Shown here: positions 1-5,193 of the stretch, piece after piece
Layout: every line of letters starts with the position of its first letter
How positions within the stretch are numbered: the stretch's first letter is position 1
Source: an uncultured bacterium
GTDB taxonomy: Bacteria; Methylomirabilota; Methylomirabilia; Rokubacteriales; CSP1-6
DNA length: 5,199 nt
Direction: 5' to 3'
Assembly: GCA_946479205.1 (NCBI GenBank)
Contig: CAMLFJ010000274.1
Location: 1 to 5,199, forward strand
Made by a program: the position numbers and the translations under genes
Notes under the pieces: generated by a model
What the model was told of the DNA's origin: nothing
Databases searched by the model: none
The model's input: only the letters and a program-made list of their open reading frames with translations

Positions 1-594
1 GGCCGGGTGTACGCGGTGGAGCCCGACGCCTCCGCCGCGTCCTACTTCTTCGCGGCCGCCGCGGTGACCGGCAGCCGCGTGGTGGTGCCGCGCCTCGGCA
101 CCGACTCCGCGCAGGGCGACCTCGGGCTGCTCGACGTGCTGGCCCGGATGGGGTGCGAGGTGACGGTGGCGCTCGACACGGTCACGGTGCGCGGCCCCGC
201 GCGTCTGCGCGCGGTGGACGCGGACTTCACCCGGATGGGCGACGTGGCGACCACCCTGATGGCCATCGCGCCCTTCGCGGACGGGCCGGTGACGGTGCGC
301 GGGATCGCCCAGACCCATTTCGAGGAGAGCGACCGGCCGGTGGCCGCCGCCACCGAGCTGCGGCGCATGGGGCTCGAGGTCGAGAGCGAGTGGGATTCGG
401 TGACCATCCACCCGGGCCCGCCCCGGCCCACCGACGTGCAGACCTACGACGACCACCGCATCGCGATGAGCTTCGCGGTGACCGGCCTGCGCGCGCCCGG
501 CATCCGCATCGTCAACCCGGGCTGCGTGTCCAAGACATTCCCGGAGTACTTCGACGTGCTGCACGGGATGACCGCAAGACCGCTCACTCCCTGA
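1..594 (+). CDS. aroA: EPSP synthase (3-phosphoshikimate 1-carboxyvinyltransferase), 5'-truncated by window
   Basis: This cytoplasmic enzyme transfers the enolpyruvyl group of phosphoenolpyruvate to shikimate 3-phosphate, the sixth step of the shikimate pathway to chorismate. The visible 197 residues are roughly the C-terminal 45% of a protein usually about 430 long; the reading frame is open at base 1, so the true start lies upstream and the GTG at 7 is not the start. Seen in order: VEPDASAASYF near the fragment N-terminus (E. coli VEGDASSASYF), QGDL, GDVATT with the Asp matching E. coli catalytic D313 (fragment D81), EESDR (108-112) matching KETDR, YDDHRIAM (Arg153 = R386), and SKTFPEYF (Lys178 = K411). 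The E. coli K340 position is Glu108 here, which is unusual. A 22-nt gap leads to the next gene on the same strand, so co-transcription is likely. The family call is secure; orthology to the housekeeping enzyme rather than a paralogue cannot be proved from a fragment. Confidence 0.95.
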   Translation, partial: GRVYAVEPDASAASYFFAAAAVTGSRVVVPRLGTDSAQGDLGLLDVLARMGCEVTVALDTVTVRGPARLRAVDADFTRMGDVATTLMAIAPFADGPVTVRGIAQTHFEESDRPVAAATELRRMGLEVESEWDSVTIHPGPPRPTDVQTYDDHRIAMSFAVTGLRAPGIRIVNPGCVSKTFPEYFDVLHGMTARPLTP

Positions 595-604
595 TCGTCC
601 GAGA

Positions 605-610
605 AAGGAG
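605..610 (+). promoter_or_regulatory. Ribosome binding site of the CMD-family gene
   Basis: AAGGAG lies 6 nt before the ATG at 617, a near-ideal Shine-Dalgarno sequence and spacing. It fixes this start and allows initiation independent of upstream aroA translation. Confidence 0.85.
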
Positions 611-616
611 CCTCCC

Positions 617-1165
617 ATGCCTCGCATTCCCGCCATCACCGGCAAAGCCGACGTCGCCGCCGCCCACCACGGAGTCGTCGACCAGGTCGTCACGGTCTTC
701 GGCGGCGTGCGCGGGCCGTTCAGCATGCTGCTGCACAGCCCGAAGCTCGCCGAGCGCCTGCTGCCCCTGGTCACGTTCTTCCGCGACGAGAGCACGGTCG
801 AGGGCAAGCTCCGCTCGGTGGCCATCCTGGCCGCGGTGCGGGAGCGCGAGGCGGCCTACGTCTGGTCGGCCCAGACCGCGCAGGCGCGCCGCAACGGGGT
901 CAGCGAGGCGATCATCGACGTGCTCCGCGCCAAGGGCGATCCGGCCGCCCTCCCGACCGACGAGCGCGAGATCGTGGTCTACGTGCGCCAGCTCATGCGA
1001 GCGAACAAGGTGCACCAGGGGGCCTTCGACGTGCTCGCGGCACGCCACGGGGCCCAGTGGATGGTGGAGATGACCGCGGCCGCGAGCTACTTCGCGATGC
1101 TGTGCGGGGTGGTCAACGCGTTCGAGGTGCCGGCCCCGCCCGACGGCGACAAGCTCCCGGCCTGA
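617..1165 (+). CDS. Carboxymuconolactone decarboxylase (CMD) family protein
   Basis: This 182-residue protein looks like the alpha-helical CMD/AhpD-like fold. The central region, LRSVAILAAVREREAAYVW (65-83) followed by NGVSEAIIDVLR (93-104), matches the CMD core pattern (E-Y-E-W-x-x-H, then A-x-x-x-G-[LV]-[ST]) that carries the active-site residues. A second helical half (about 114-170) resembles the rest of the family fold. The CxxC of AhpD-type peroxidase partners is absent; the only cysteine is Cys163, so a thiol peroxidase role is unlikely. The usual Glu and His of EYEWxxH read Val82 and Gln86 here, so classical gamma-carboxymuconolactone decarboxylation is also doubtful. No signal peptide or membrane segment is visible, so it is probably cytoplasmic. 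The start is set by AAGGAG 6 nt upstream. It sits 22 nt after aroA and 13 nt before the oxidoreductase gene, probably in one operon. The substrate is unknown. Confidence 0.82.
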   Translation: MPRIPAITGKADVAAAHHGVVDQVVTVFGGVRGPFSMLLHSPKLAERLLPLVTFFRDESTVEGKLRSVAILAAVREREAAYVWSAQTAQARRNGVSEAIIDVLRAKGDPAALPTDEREIVVYVRQLMRANKVHQGAFDVLAARHGAQWMVEMTAAASYFAMLCGVVNAFEVPAPPDGDKLPA

Positions 1166-1178
1166 CGCTGCCCCGCCC

Positions 1179-2243
1179 ATGGACCGCCTGCGCCTGGCCA
1201 TCGTCGGCTGCGGGAACATCTCGCGGCTCAACGCGCCCGGCTATCTCCAGCACCCGCGCTGCGACGTGGTGGCGCTCTGCGATCCGCGGCCCGAGCGGGC
1301 GAAGCGGCGGGCCGCCGAGTGGGGCATCACCCCGCGGCTCTACACCGATCTCGCGCAGGTGCTGGACGACCCCGCGGTGGACGCGGTGGAGCTGCTCACC
1401 CCCACCTGGCTCCACGCCGACCAGATCGTGGCCGCGCTCGACGCGGGCAAGCACGTGTCGTGTCAGAAGCCGCTCGCGATCACGGTGGCCGAGACCGACC
1501 GCATCGCGGCCGCGGTGGCCCGGGCGCGCACCACCTTCCGGGTCACCGAGAACTTCCTCTACTACCCGCCGATCGTGAAGGCCAAGGCGCTGCTCGACGC
1601 GGGGGTGATCGGCGAGCCCTCGCTCGTGCGCGTCCACACCACGCGGGCCCAGCGCGTCGAGGGGATCACCCTCGACATGGAGCCGGACGCGATGGTGTGG
1701 CGCCGGGATCCCGCGCGCAATCCGGGCGGGGTGCTCTTCGACGACGGCGTGCACAAGTACGGCACCGCGGCCTACTGGATCAGCGAGATCGGCGAGGTCT
1801 CCGCGATTGTCACGCGCGGGCCGGATTTCATCCTGGAGACGCCGAGCGTGGCCACCTGGCGCTTCAAGGACCGCGACTGCCTCGGGATCATGGACTATAC
1901 CTACGCCCCCGAGATGACGATCCGGGGCCGCTACGTCCGGGTGGACGAGTTCTTCGAGATCCACGGCAGCCGCGGCATCATCTGGGTGACCCGCTGCAGC
2001 GGCGAGATGCTCGACCTGCCGCCGGTGCTGGTGATCCGCGGAACCGGGACCGTCAGCTACCAGGTGCCGATGGACTGGCGGCTCGGCTTCGACGGCGCCG
2101 CCGCGGACTTCGTGGACGGCGTGCTCGAGGGGCGCCAGCCGGCCCAGGACGTGCGGGCCGCCCGGCACATGGTGCAGGTGGCCCTCGCGATCTACGAATC
2201 CGGGCGCACCGGCCACGCGGTGCGCCCGGATTCGATCACCTAG
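1179..2243 (+). CDS. Gfo/Idh/MocA family NAD(P)-dependent oxidoreductase
   Basis: This 354-residue protein has the two-domain layout of glucose-fructose oxidoreductase/inositol dehydrogenase-type enzymes, which oxidise or reduce hydroxyl groups of sugars, cyclitols and related compounds. Residues 5-15 form the N-terminal Rossmann strand and dinucleotide loop (LAIVGCGNIS). Asp35 ends the second strand (ALCDPR) and suggests NAD binding. LLTPTWLHA (72-80) is the family's PxxxHA-type segment. CQKP (95-98) replaces the usual EKP: Lys97 is kept and Glu is Gln. The C-terminal domain has DDGVHKYG (188-195), keeping the family His (192) but with Gly195 where H-x-x-D enzymes have Asp. Length is typical. 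The start is chosen because the Rossmann strand begins at residue 5. No Shine-Dalgarno sequence is visible, so translation may depend on ribosomes ending at the CMD stop 13 nt upstream. The last codons encode one arm pair of a 17-bp inverted repeat, and the TAG stop overlaps the convergent gene's stop. Substrate is not predictable. Confidence 0.9.
   Translation: MDRLRLAIVGCGNISRLNAPGYLQHPRCDVVALCDPRPERAKRRAAEWGITPRLYTDLAQVLDDPAVDAVELLTPTWLHADQIVAALDAGKHVSCQKPLAITVAETDRIAAAVARARTTFRVTENFLYYPPIVKAKALLDAGVIGEPSLVRVHTTRAQRVEGITLDMEPDAMVWRRDPARNPGGVLFDDGVHKYGTAAYWISEIGEVSAIVTRGPDFILETPSVATWRFKDRDCLGIMDYTYAPEMTIRGRYVRVDEFFEIHGSRGIIWVTRCSGEMLDLPPVLVIRGTGTVSYQVPMDWRLGFDGAAADFVDGVLEGRQPAQDVRAARHMVQVALAIYESGRTGHAVRPDSIT
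2195..2234. terminator. Perfect 17-bp inverted repeat with 6-nt loop; possible bidirectional terminator
   Basis: The left arm CGAATCCGGGCGCACCG (2195-2211) is exactly complementary to the right arm at 2218-2234, with loop GCCACG (2212-2217). Thirteen of 17 pairs are G:C, so the RNA hairpin would be very stable on either strand. On the minus strand it begins 5 nt after the serine hydrolase stop, the standard place for a terminator. On the plus strand it lies within the last codons of the oxidoreductase gene, ending 6 nt before its TAG. No T-tract follows on either side, so it is not a textbook intrinsic terminator; hairpin-only termination, Rho-assisted termination or 3'-end protection are alternatives. 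The structure is seen directly; the function is inferred. Confidence 0.55.
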
Positions 2244-3535
2244 ACGGCCTCGTAGACCGCGCCCTCGAACTGCCCGTAGAGCTTGAGCGCGCGCTGGTCG
2301 GCGAACGGCAAAACCTGGGTCATGATCAGCCCGGTGACGCGCTTCGCGGGGTCGAGCCAGTAGTAGGTGTTGAAGATCCCACCCCAGCTCACGGTGCCCG
2401 CGCTCCGCCCGTTCGGCCCGGGCTGGAGGTTCAGCATGTAGCCGAGGCCCCAGCGGATCTGGGCCCCCGGGAAGAGATCCACGTCGTTGGACAGGTTCGG
2501 GTTCTGCGTCTTCATGATGCCGGCCGGAATGCTGCCGGTGTGGTTCTGCTGCATCAGGGCCACCGTCTCCGGCTTCAGCACGCGCGCGCCTTTCCAGCTC
2601 CCGCCGTGCAGCAGCATCTGCAAGAACTCGATGTAGTCGCGGCCCGTCGAGTAGAGCGGGCCGCCGCCCGACCAGAATTCGCCCGCCACCGGCACCGCCT
2701 CGAGCGGCTGCGGCTGCAGGCTCCCGTCGGCCTGGCGCTGGTGCAGCCGTGCCTGGCGCGCGCGCTGCTCGGTCGAGGGCACGTAGCCGCTGTCCTTCAT
2801 GCCCAGCGGCGCGAAGATCTTGTCGCGGAAGTAGGCGTCGAGGGGCTGGCCGCTGGTGGCCTCGACGAGGCGGCCCACCCAGTCGGTGTTGACGCCGTAC
2901 TCCCAGCGATCGCCCGGATCGAAGATCAGGGGCGTGCGGATGGACGCGACCTTGGCGGTCGCCCGCGAAGGCATGCCCGACGACTTGATGTAGCGTCCGG
3001 TGTTCGCGTCCCAGATGTCGTAGCTGAAGCCGGCGGTGTGGGTGAGCAGGTGGCGCAGGGTGATCGGGTGCTTGGCGGGCCGGAGCTTCGGCGCACCGGC
3101 CGCGTCGAAGCCGTCGAGCACCTGGGGCGAGCCCAGCGCGGGGTCGATGTTGGGCACCGGGCCGTCCAGGGTGAGCTTGCCCTGCTCGACGAGTTGCATC
3201 GCGGCGACCGAGGTGATCACCTTGGTCATGGACGCGATGCGGAAGACGGTGTCCGGCGTCATCGCGGCCGCGCCCGGCTCCAGCACCCGCGGGCCGAAGG
3301 CGCCCTCGTAGAGCACGCCCTTCTCGGTGGCCGCCATCGCGACGACTCCCGGCACTTCCTTGGCGTCCACGGCCTGGCGGAGCACGCCGTCGATGCGGGC
3401 GCGCGCGGGGCCGGCGCTCCCTTGAGCGTGAGCGGGTCGGGGCATCGTGGATTCCCCCGCGCCGACGGTGACGGCGGCGGCGAGGACGGCGGCTCCTTTC
3501 AGCAGGTCGCGGCGGGTCTGGGACAGTGGCGTCAT
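2240..3535 (-). CDS. Tat-exported serine hydrolase, class C beta-lactamase / family VIII carboxylesterase type
   Basis: This 431-residue protein of the beta-lactamase (PF00144-type) family probably hydrolyses an ester, amide or lactone outside the cytoplasm. The N-terminus carries a twin-arginine signal, TRRDLLK (7-13), then a hydrophobic Ala/Val stretch (about 14-26) and a likely cleavage after AHA (35-37). The nucleophile motif SxxK is S102-M-T-K105 in FRIASMTKVITS. HLLTHTAGFSYD (162-173) is the typical family segment. The second motif is WEYGVN (211-216), with Tyr213 as the likely base; the class C YxN is not strictly kept, since Asn is one residue late. SWGG (383-386) stands where class C enzymes have KTG, as in family VIII esterases. 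These points favour an esterase over an antibiotic-degrading beta-lactamase. The ATG at 3535 is chosen because GGGAGGAG lies 6 nt upstream and the Tat signal follows directly; the same frame stays open far upstream but only as a shadow across the SDR gene. It is the second gene of a minus-strand operon. Confidence 0.9.
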   Translation of the reverse strand: MTPLSQTRRDLLKGAAVLAAAVTVGAGESTMPRPAHAQGSAGPARARIDGVLRQAVDAKEVPGVVAMAATEKGVLYEGAFGPRVLEPGAAAMTPDTVFRIASMTKVITSVAAMQLVEQGKLTLDGPVPNIDPALGSPQVLDGFDAAGAPKLRPAKHPITLRHLLTHTAGFSYDIWDANTGRYIKSSGMPSRATAKVASIRTPLIFDPGDRWEYGVNTDWVGRLVEATSGQPLDAYFRDKIFAPLGMKDSGYVPSTEQRARQARLHQRQADGSLQPQPLEAVPVAGEFWSGGGPLYSTGRDYIEFLQMLLHGGSWKGARVLKPETVALMQQNHTGSIPAGIMKTQNPNLSNDVDLFPGAQIRWGLGYMLNLQPGPNGRSAGTVSWGGIFNTYYWLDPAKRVTGLIMTQVLPFADQRALKLYGQFEGAVYEAV

Positions 3536-3541
3536 TGGCCT

Positions 3542-3549
3542 CTCCTCCC
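3542..3549 (-). promoter_or_regulatory. Ribosome binding site of the serine hydrolase gene
   Basis: Read on the minus strand this is GGGAGGAG, 6 nt before the ATG at 3535. It is a strong Shine-Dalgarno sequence in the 26-nt gap after the SDR stop and decides the start within a frame that stays open further upstream. Confidence 0.85.
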
Positions 3550-3561
3550 GGTCCGGACGGT

Positions 3562-4353
3562 TCAGAGCACGGAGCGCACGAGACCTCCGTCCACGAGGAT
3601 GGTGGTCCCGGTGATGTAGCTGGACTTGCCGGAAGCGAGGAACGCCACCAGGTGGGCCAGCTCCTTGGGCTCGCCGACACGCCCCACCGCGGTCTCCGCC
3701 GCGCGCTGGGCCAGTGCCTCCTCGAGCGTGATGCCGAGCTGCGTGGCCCGCGCGGTCACGTTCGACCGCATCCGCTCGCTCATGATCGAGCCGGGGCACA
3801 CGTTGTTGACCAGGATGCCGTCGCGCCCGACCTCGTCGGCCAGGGTCTTGGCGAAGGCCACCACGCCCAGGCGGGTGACGCCCGAGAGCACGAGGTTGGG
3901 GATGGGCTGGTAGACGGTGCTGGCCAGGATGTTGATGATGCGGCCGGCGCCGGCGGCCTTCAGATGCGGCAACGCCTCGCGGCACATCCGGGCGAAGAAG
4001 AACAGCGACCGCTCCACCGCGGTGGCCCACTGCTCCTCGCTGGCGGTCTGGGCCTGGGCGAGCGGCGGGCCACCCGAGTTGTTGACCAGGACGTCGATGC
4101 GCCCGAACCGCTCCACCGCGGCCGCCACCAGCCCCCGGATGGTCTCGGGCCGGTCCAGGTCGCCCGCGAACACGAGGACCTCGCGGCCGGTCGCGCCCCG
4201 GATGTCCTTCGCGGCCTTCTCGAGATCGTCCCGCGACCGGCTGCAGACGACCACGCGGCAGCCCTCCTGGGCGAGCACCTCCGCGCAGGCCCGCCCGAGG
4301 CCCTTGCTGGCCCCGCCGACGATCGCCACCTTGTCCGTGAGCTCGAGATCCAT
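3562..4353 (-). CDS. Short-chain dehydrogenase/reductase (SDR) with atypical active site
   Basis: This 263-residue single-domain protein has classical SDR length and order, and would be expected to interconvert an alcohol and a ketone or reduce a C=C/C=O bond with NAD(P)(H). The cofactor loop GGASKGLG (13-20) is the TGxxxGxG motif with Thr replaced by Gly. Arg39 after the second strand (VVCSRS) suggests NADP(H). Asp65 in AGDLD and NNSGG (91-95) match the family's DL and NNAG motifs. In the active-site region, RIINILASTVYQP (138-150) is followed by LSGVTRLGVVAFAKTLA; aligned to FabG-type enzymes, Ser157 and Arg161 fall where Tyr and Lys of YxxxK should be. PGSI (188-191) and the C-terminal GTTILVDGGL (249-258) are normal. 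The start at 4353 fits the Rossmann strand at residue 9. No Shine-Dalgarno sequence precedes it, but a TATAAC box lies 7 nt upstream, suggesting a leaderless mRNA. It leads a two-gene operon with the serine hydrolase. Confidence 0.92.
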   Translation of the reverse strand: MDLELTDKVAIVGGASKGLGRACAEVLAQEGCRVVVCSRSRDDLEKAAKDIRGATGREVLVFAGDLDRPETIRGLVAAAVERFGRIDVLVNNSGGPPLAQAQTASEEQWATAVERSLFFFARMCREALPHLKAAGAGRIINILASTVYQPIPNLVLSGVTRLGVVAFAKTLADEVGRDGILVNNVCPGSIMSERMRSNVTARATQLGITLEEALAQRAAETAVGRVGEPKELAHLVAFLASGKSSYITGTTILVDGGLVRSVL

Positions 4354-4360
4354 GGCGCGT

Positions 4361-4366
4361 GTTATA
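4361..4366 (-). promoter_or_regulatory. Putative -10 box of the SDR-hydrolase operon (leaderless start)
   Basis: On the minus strand this reads TATAAC, five of six matches to the sigma-70 -10 consensus, in otherwise GC-rich DNA. It ends 7 nt before the SDR ATG, so transcription would begin at or within a base or two of the start codon. No convincing -35 hexamer is seen 16-19 bp upstream. The box sits inside an imperfect 12-bp palindrome (4359-4370, GTGTTATAGCAC; five of six half-site pairs match), which could be an operator. Confidence 0.5.
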
Positions 4367-4412
4367 GCACCAAAGCCTGTGATACGCTTCAGCGCCGAAC
4401 ATTCTTCTCCCG

Positions 4413-4418
4413 ACGAGG
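4413..4418 (+). promoter_or_regulatory. Ribosome binding site of the aldolase gene
   Basis: ACGAGG, with core GAGG at 4415-4418, lies 7 nt before the ATG at 4426. It is a moderate Shine-Dalgarno sequence supporting this start; the open frame further upstream has no comparable signal. Confidence 0.7.
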
Positions 4419-4425
4419 TGTCACG

Positions 4426-5193
4426 ATGCGGCCGAACAAGATCAAGCAGATGTGGCGCGAGAACAAGTGCGTGACCATGGGCTGGCTCTCGGTGTCCAAC
4501 GGGTTCACCGCCGAGGTCATGGCCCGGCAGGGCTTCGACGCCCTCGTCATCGACATGCAGCACGGCCTCACCGACATGGCCAACCTCTGGCCCATGCTGC
4601 AGGCGGTCTCCCAGACCGACACGGTGCCGGTGGTGCGGGTGGCGTGGAACGACCCGGCCACGATCATGAAGGCGCTCGACTTCGGCGCCTACGGCATGCT
4701 GGTGCCGCTGATCAACACCGCGGAGGACGCGGCCAAGGCGGTGGCGGCGTGCCGCTACCCTCCGGTGGGCATGCGCTCCTCGGGGCCGGTGCGGGCCGTC
4801 CACTACGGCGGCGCCGACTACATGGCGAAGGCCAACGACGAGATCGTGGTGATGGCGATGATCGAGACCAAGGAGGGCCTCGCCAACCTCGACGCGATCT
4901 GCGCCACCCCCGGGCTCGACTGCATCTACATCGGCCCCGCCGATCTCTCGTTCGCCCTCGGGCTGGCCCCGCGCGGCGACAATCCGGACCCGCTGCACAT
5001 GGCCACCTGCGACAAGATCCGCGACGCGGCCCACAAGCACGGCAAGAAGGCGGCCATGCACTGCGCGAGCGCGGCGTTCGCGGCCGGCTCGGTCAAGCGC
5101 GGCTTCGACCTCGTGATGCTCTGCTCAGACCTGGCCTCCATGGTCGCGGGCGTGCGCAAGCAGCTGGACGATCTGAAGGCGGCGACCGCGTAG
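4426..5193 (+). CDS. HpcH/HpaI family class II aldolase (2-oxo-3-deoxy / 4-hydroxy-2-oxo acid aldolase type)
   Basis: This 255-residue cytoplasmic enzyme belongs to the metal-dependent, pyruvate-forming aldolase group that includes HpaI, GarL and RhmA, and matches their usual 250-267 residues. It would reversibly split a 4-hydroxy-2-oxo acid into pyruvate and an aldehyde. The TIM-barrel motifs are seen in order: GFDALVIDMQHG (36-47) with His46 at the HpaI catalytic His45 position; VVRVAWND (69-76) with Arg71 matching Arg70; DFGAYGMLVPLINTAEDA (85-102); RYPPVGMRS (110-118); MIETKEG (145-151) with Glu147 as a metal ligand; and YIGPADLS (168-175) with Asp173 as the second metal ligand. The HpaI segment GEHAPN reads MQHGLT here, placing it in the DMQHG-type subgroup whose natural substrates I cannot name. 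The catalytic set is complete, so it should be active. It is transcribed divergently from the SDR gene; the stop is 6 nt before the window end, so downstream operon partners are not visible. Confidence 0.93.
   Translation: MRPNKIKQMWRENKCVTMGWLSVSNGFTAEVMARQGFDALVIDMQHGLTDMANLWPMLQAVSQTDTVPVVRVAWNDPATIMKALDFGAYGMLVPLINTAEDAAKAVAACRYPPVGMRSSGPVRAVHYGGADYMAKANDEIVVMAMIETKEGLANLDAICATPGLDCIYIGPADLSFALGLAPRGDNPDPLHMATCDKIRDAAHKHGKKAAMHCASAAFAAGSVKRGFDLVMLCSDLASMVAGVRKQLDDLKAATA

Larger units (their letters stand above)
4354..4425. promoter_or_regulatory. 72-nt divergent intergenic region between SDR and aldolase genes
   Basis: This is the only sizeable non-coding stretch in the window and must hold promoters for both directions unless the aldolase is read from further away. 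It is less GC-rich than its flanks. The minus-direction -10 box is at 4361-4366. For the plus direction only a weak extended -10 candidate is visible (TG at 4378-4379 followed by GATACG at 4381-4386), with no clear -35. Confidence 0.5.

Noticed and set aside
3550..3560. Short palindrome GTCCGGAC between the SDR and hydrolase genes
   Set aside because: Eight bases of G/C-rich palindrome are expected by chance in this composition, and the spacer is too short to suggest a terminator without further signal.
1319..3619. A 766-codon open frame on the plus strand
   Set aside because: It is out of frame with the oxidoreductase and antisense to the hydrolase, with His/Arg/Gly-rich composition and no recognisable motif.
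1113..3680. An 855-codon open frame on the minus strand
   Set aside because: It crosses the convergent junction, lies antisense to the oxidoreductase and out of frame with the hydrolase, and its product is a low-complexity Arg/Ala/Gly/Pro-rich string typical of a GC-rich shadow frame.
3536..4402. N-terminal extension of the serine hydrolase through the SDR gene, giving a 720-residue fusion
   Set aside because: The extension is the SDR gene read in the wrong frame. A strong RBS and a Tat signal at 3535 mark the real start.
3526..4425. N-terminal extension of the aldolase to 555 residues
   Set aside because: The extension is antisense to the SDR gene and lacks any domain; the ATG at 4426 has an RBS and gives the family's normal length.
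4354..5061. N-terminal extension of the SDR to 499 residues
   Set aside because: It runs antisense to the aldolase. The Rossmann strand begins at residue 9 of the 4353 start, as expected for a complete SDR.
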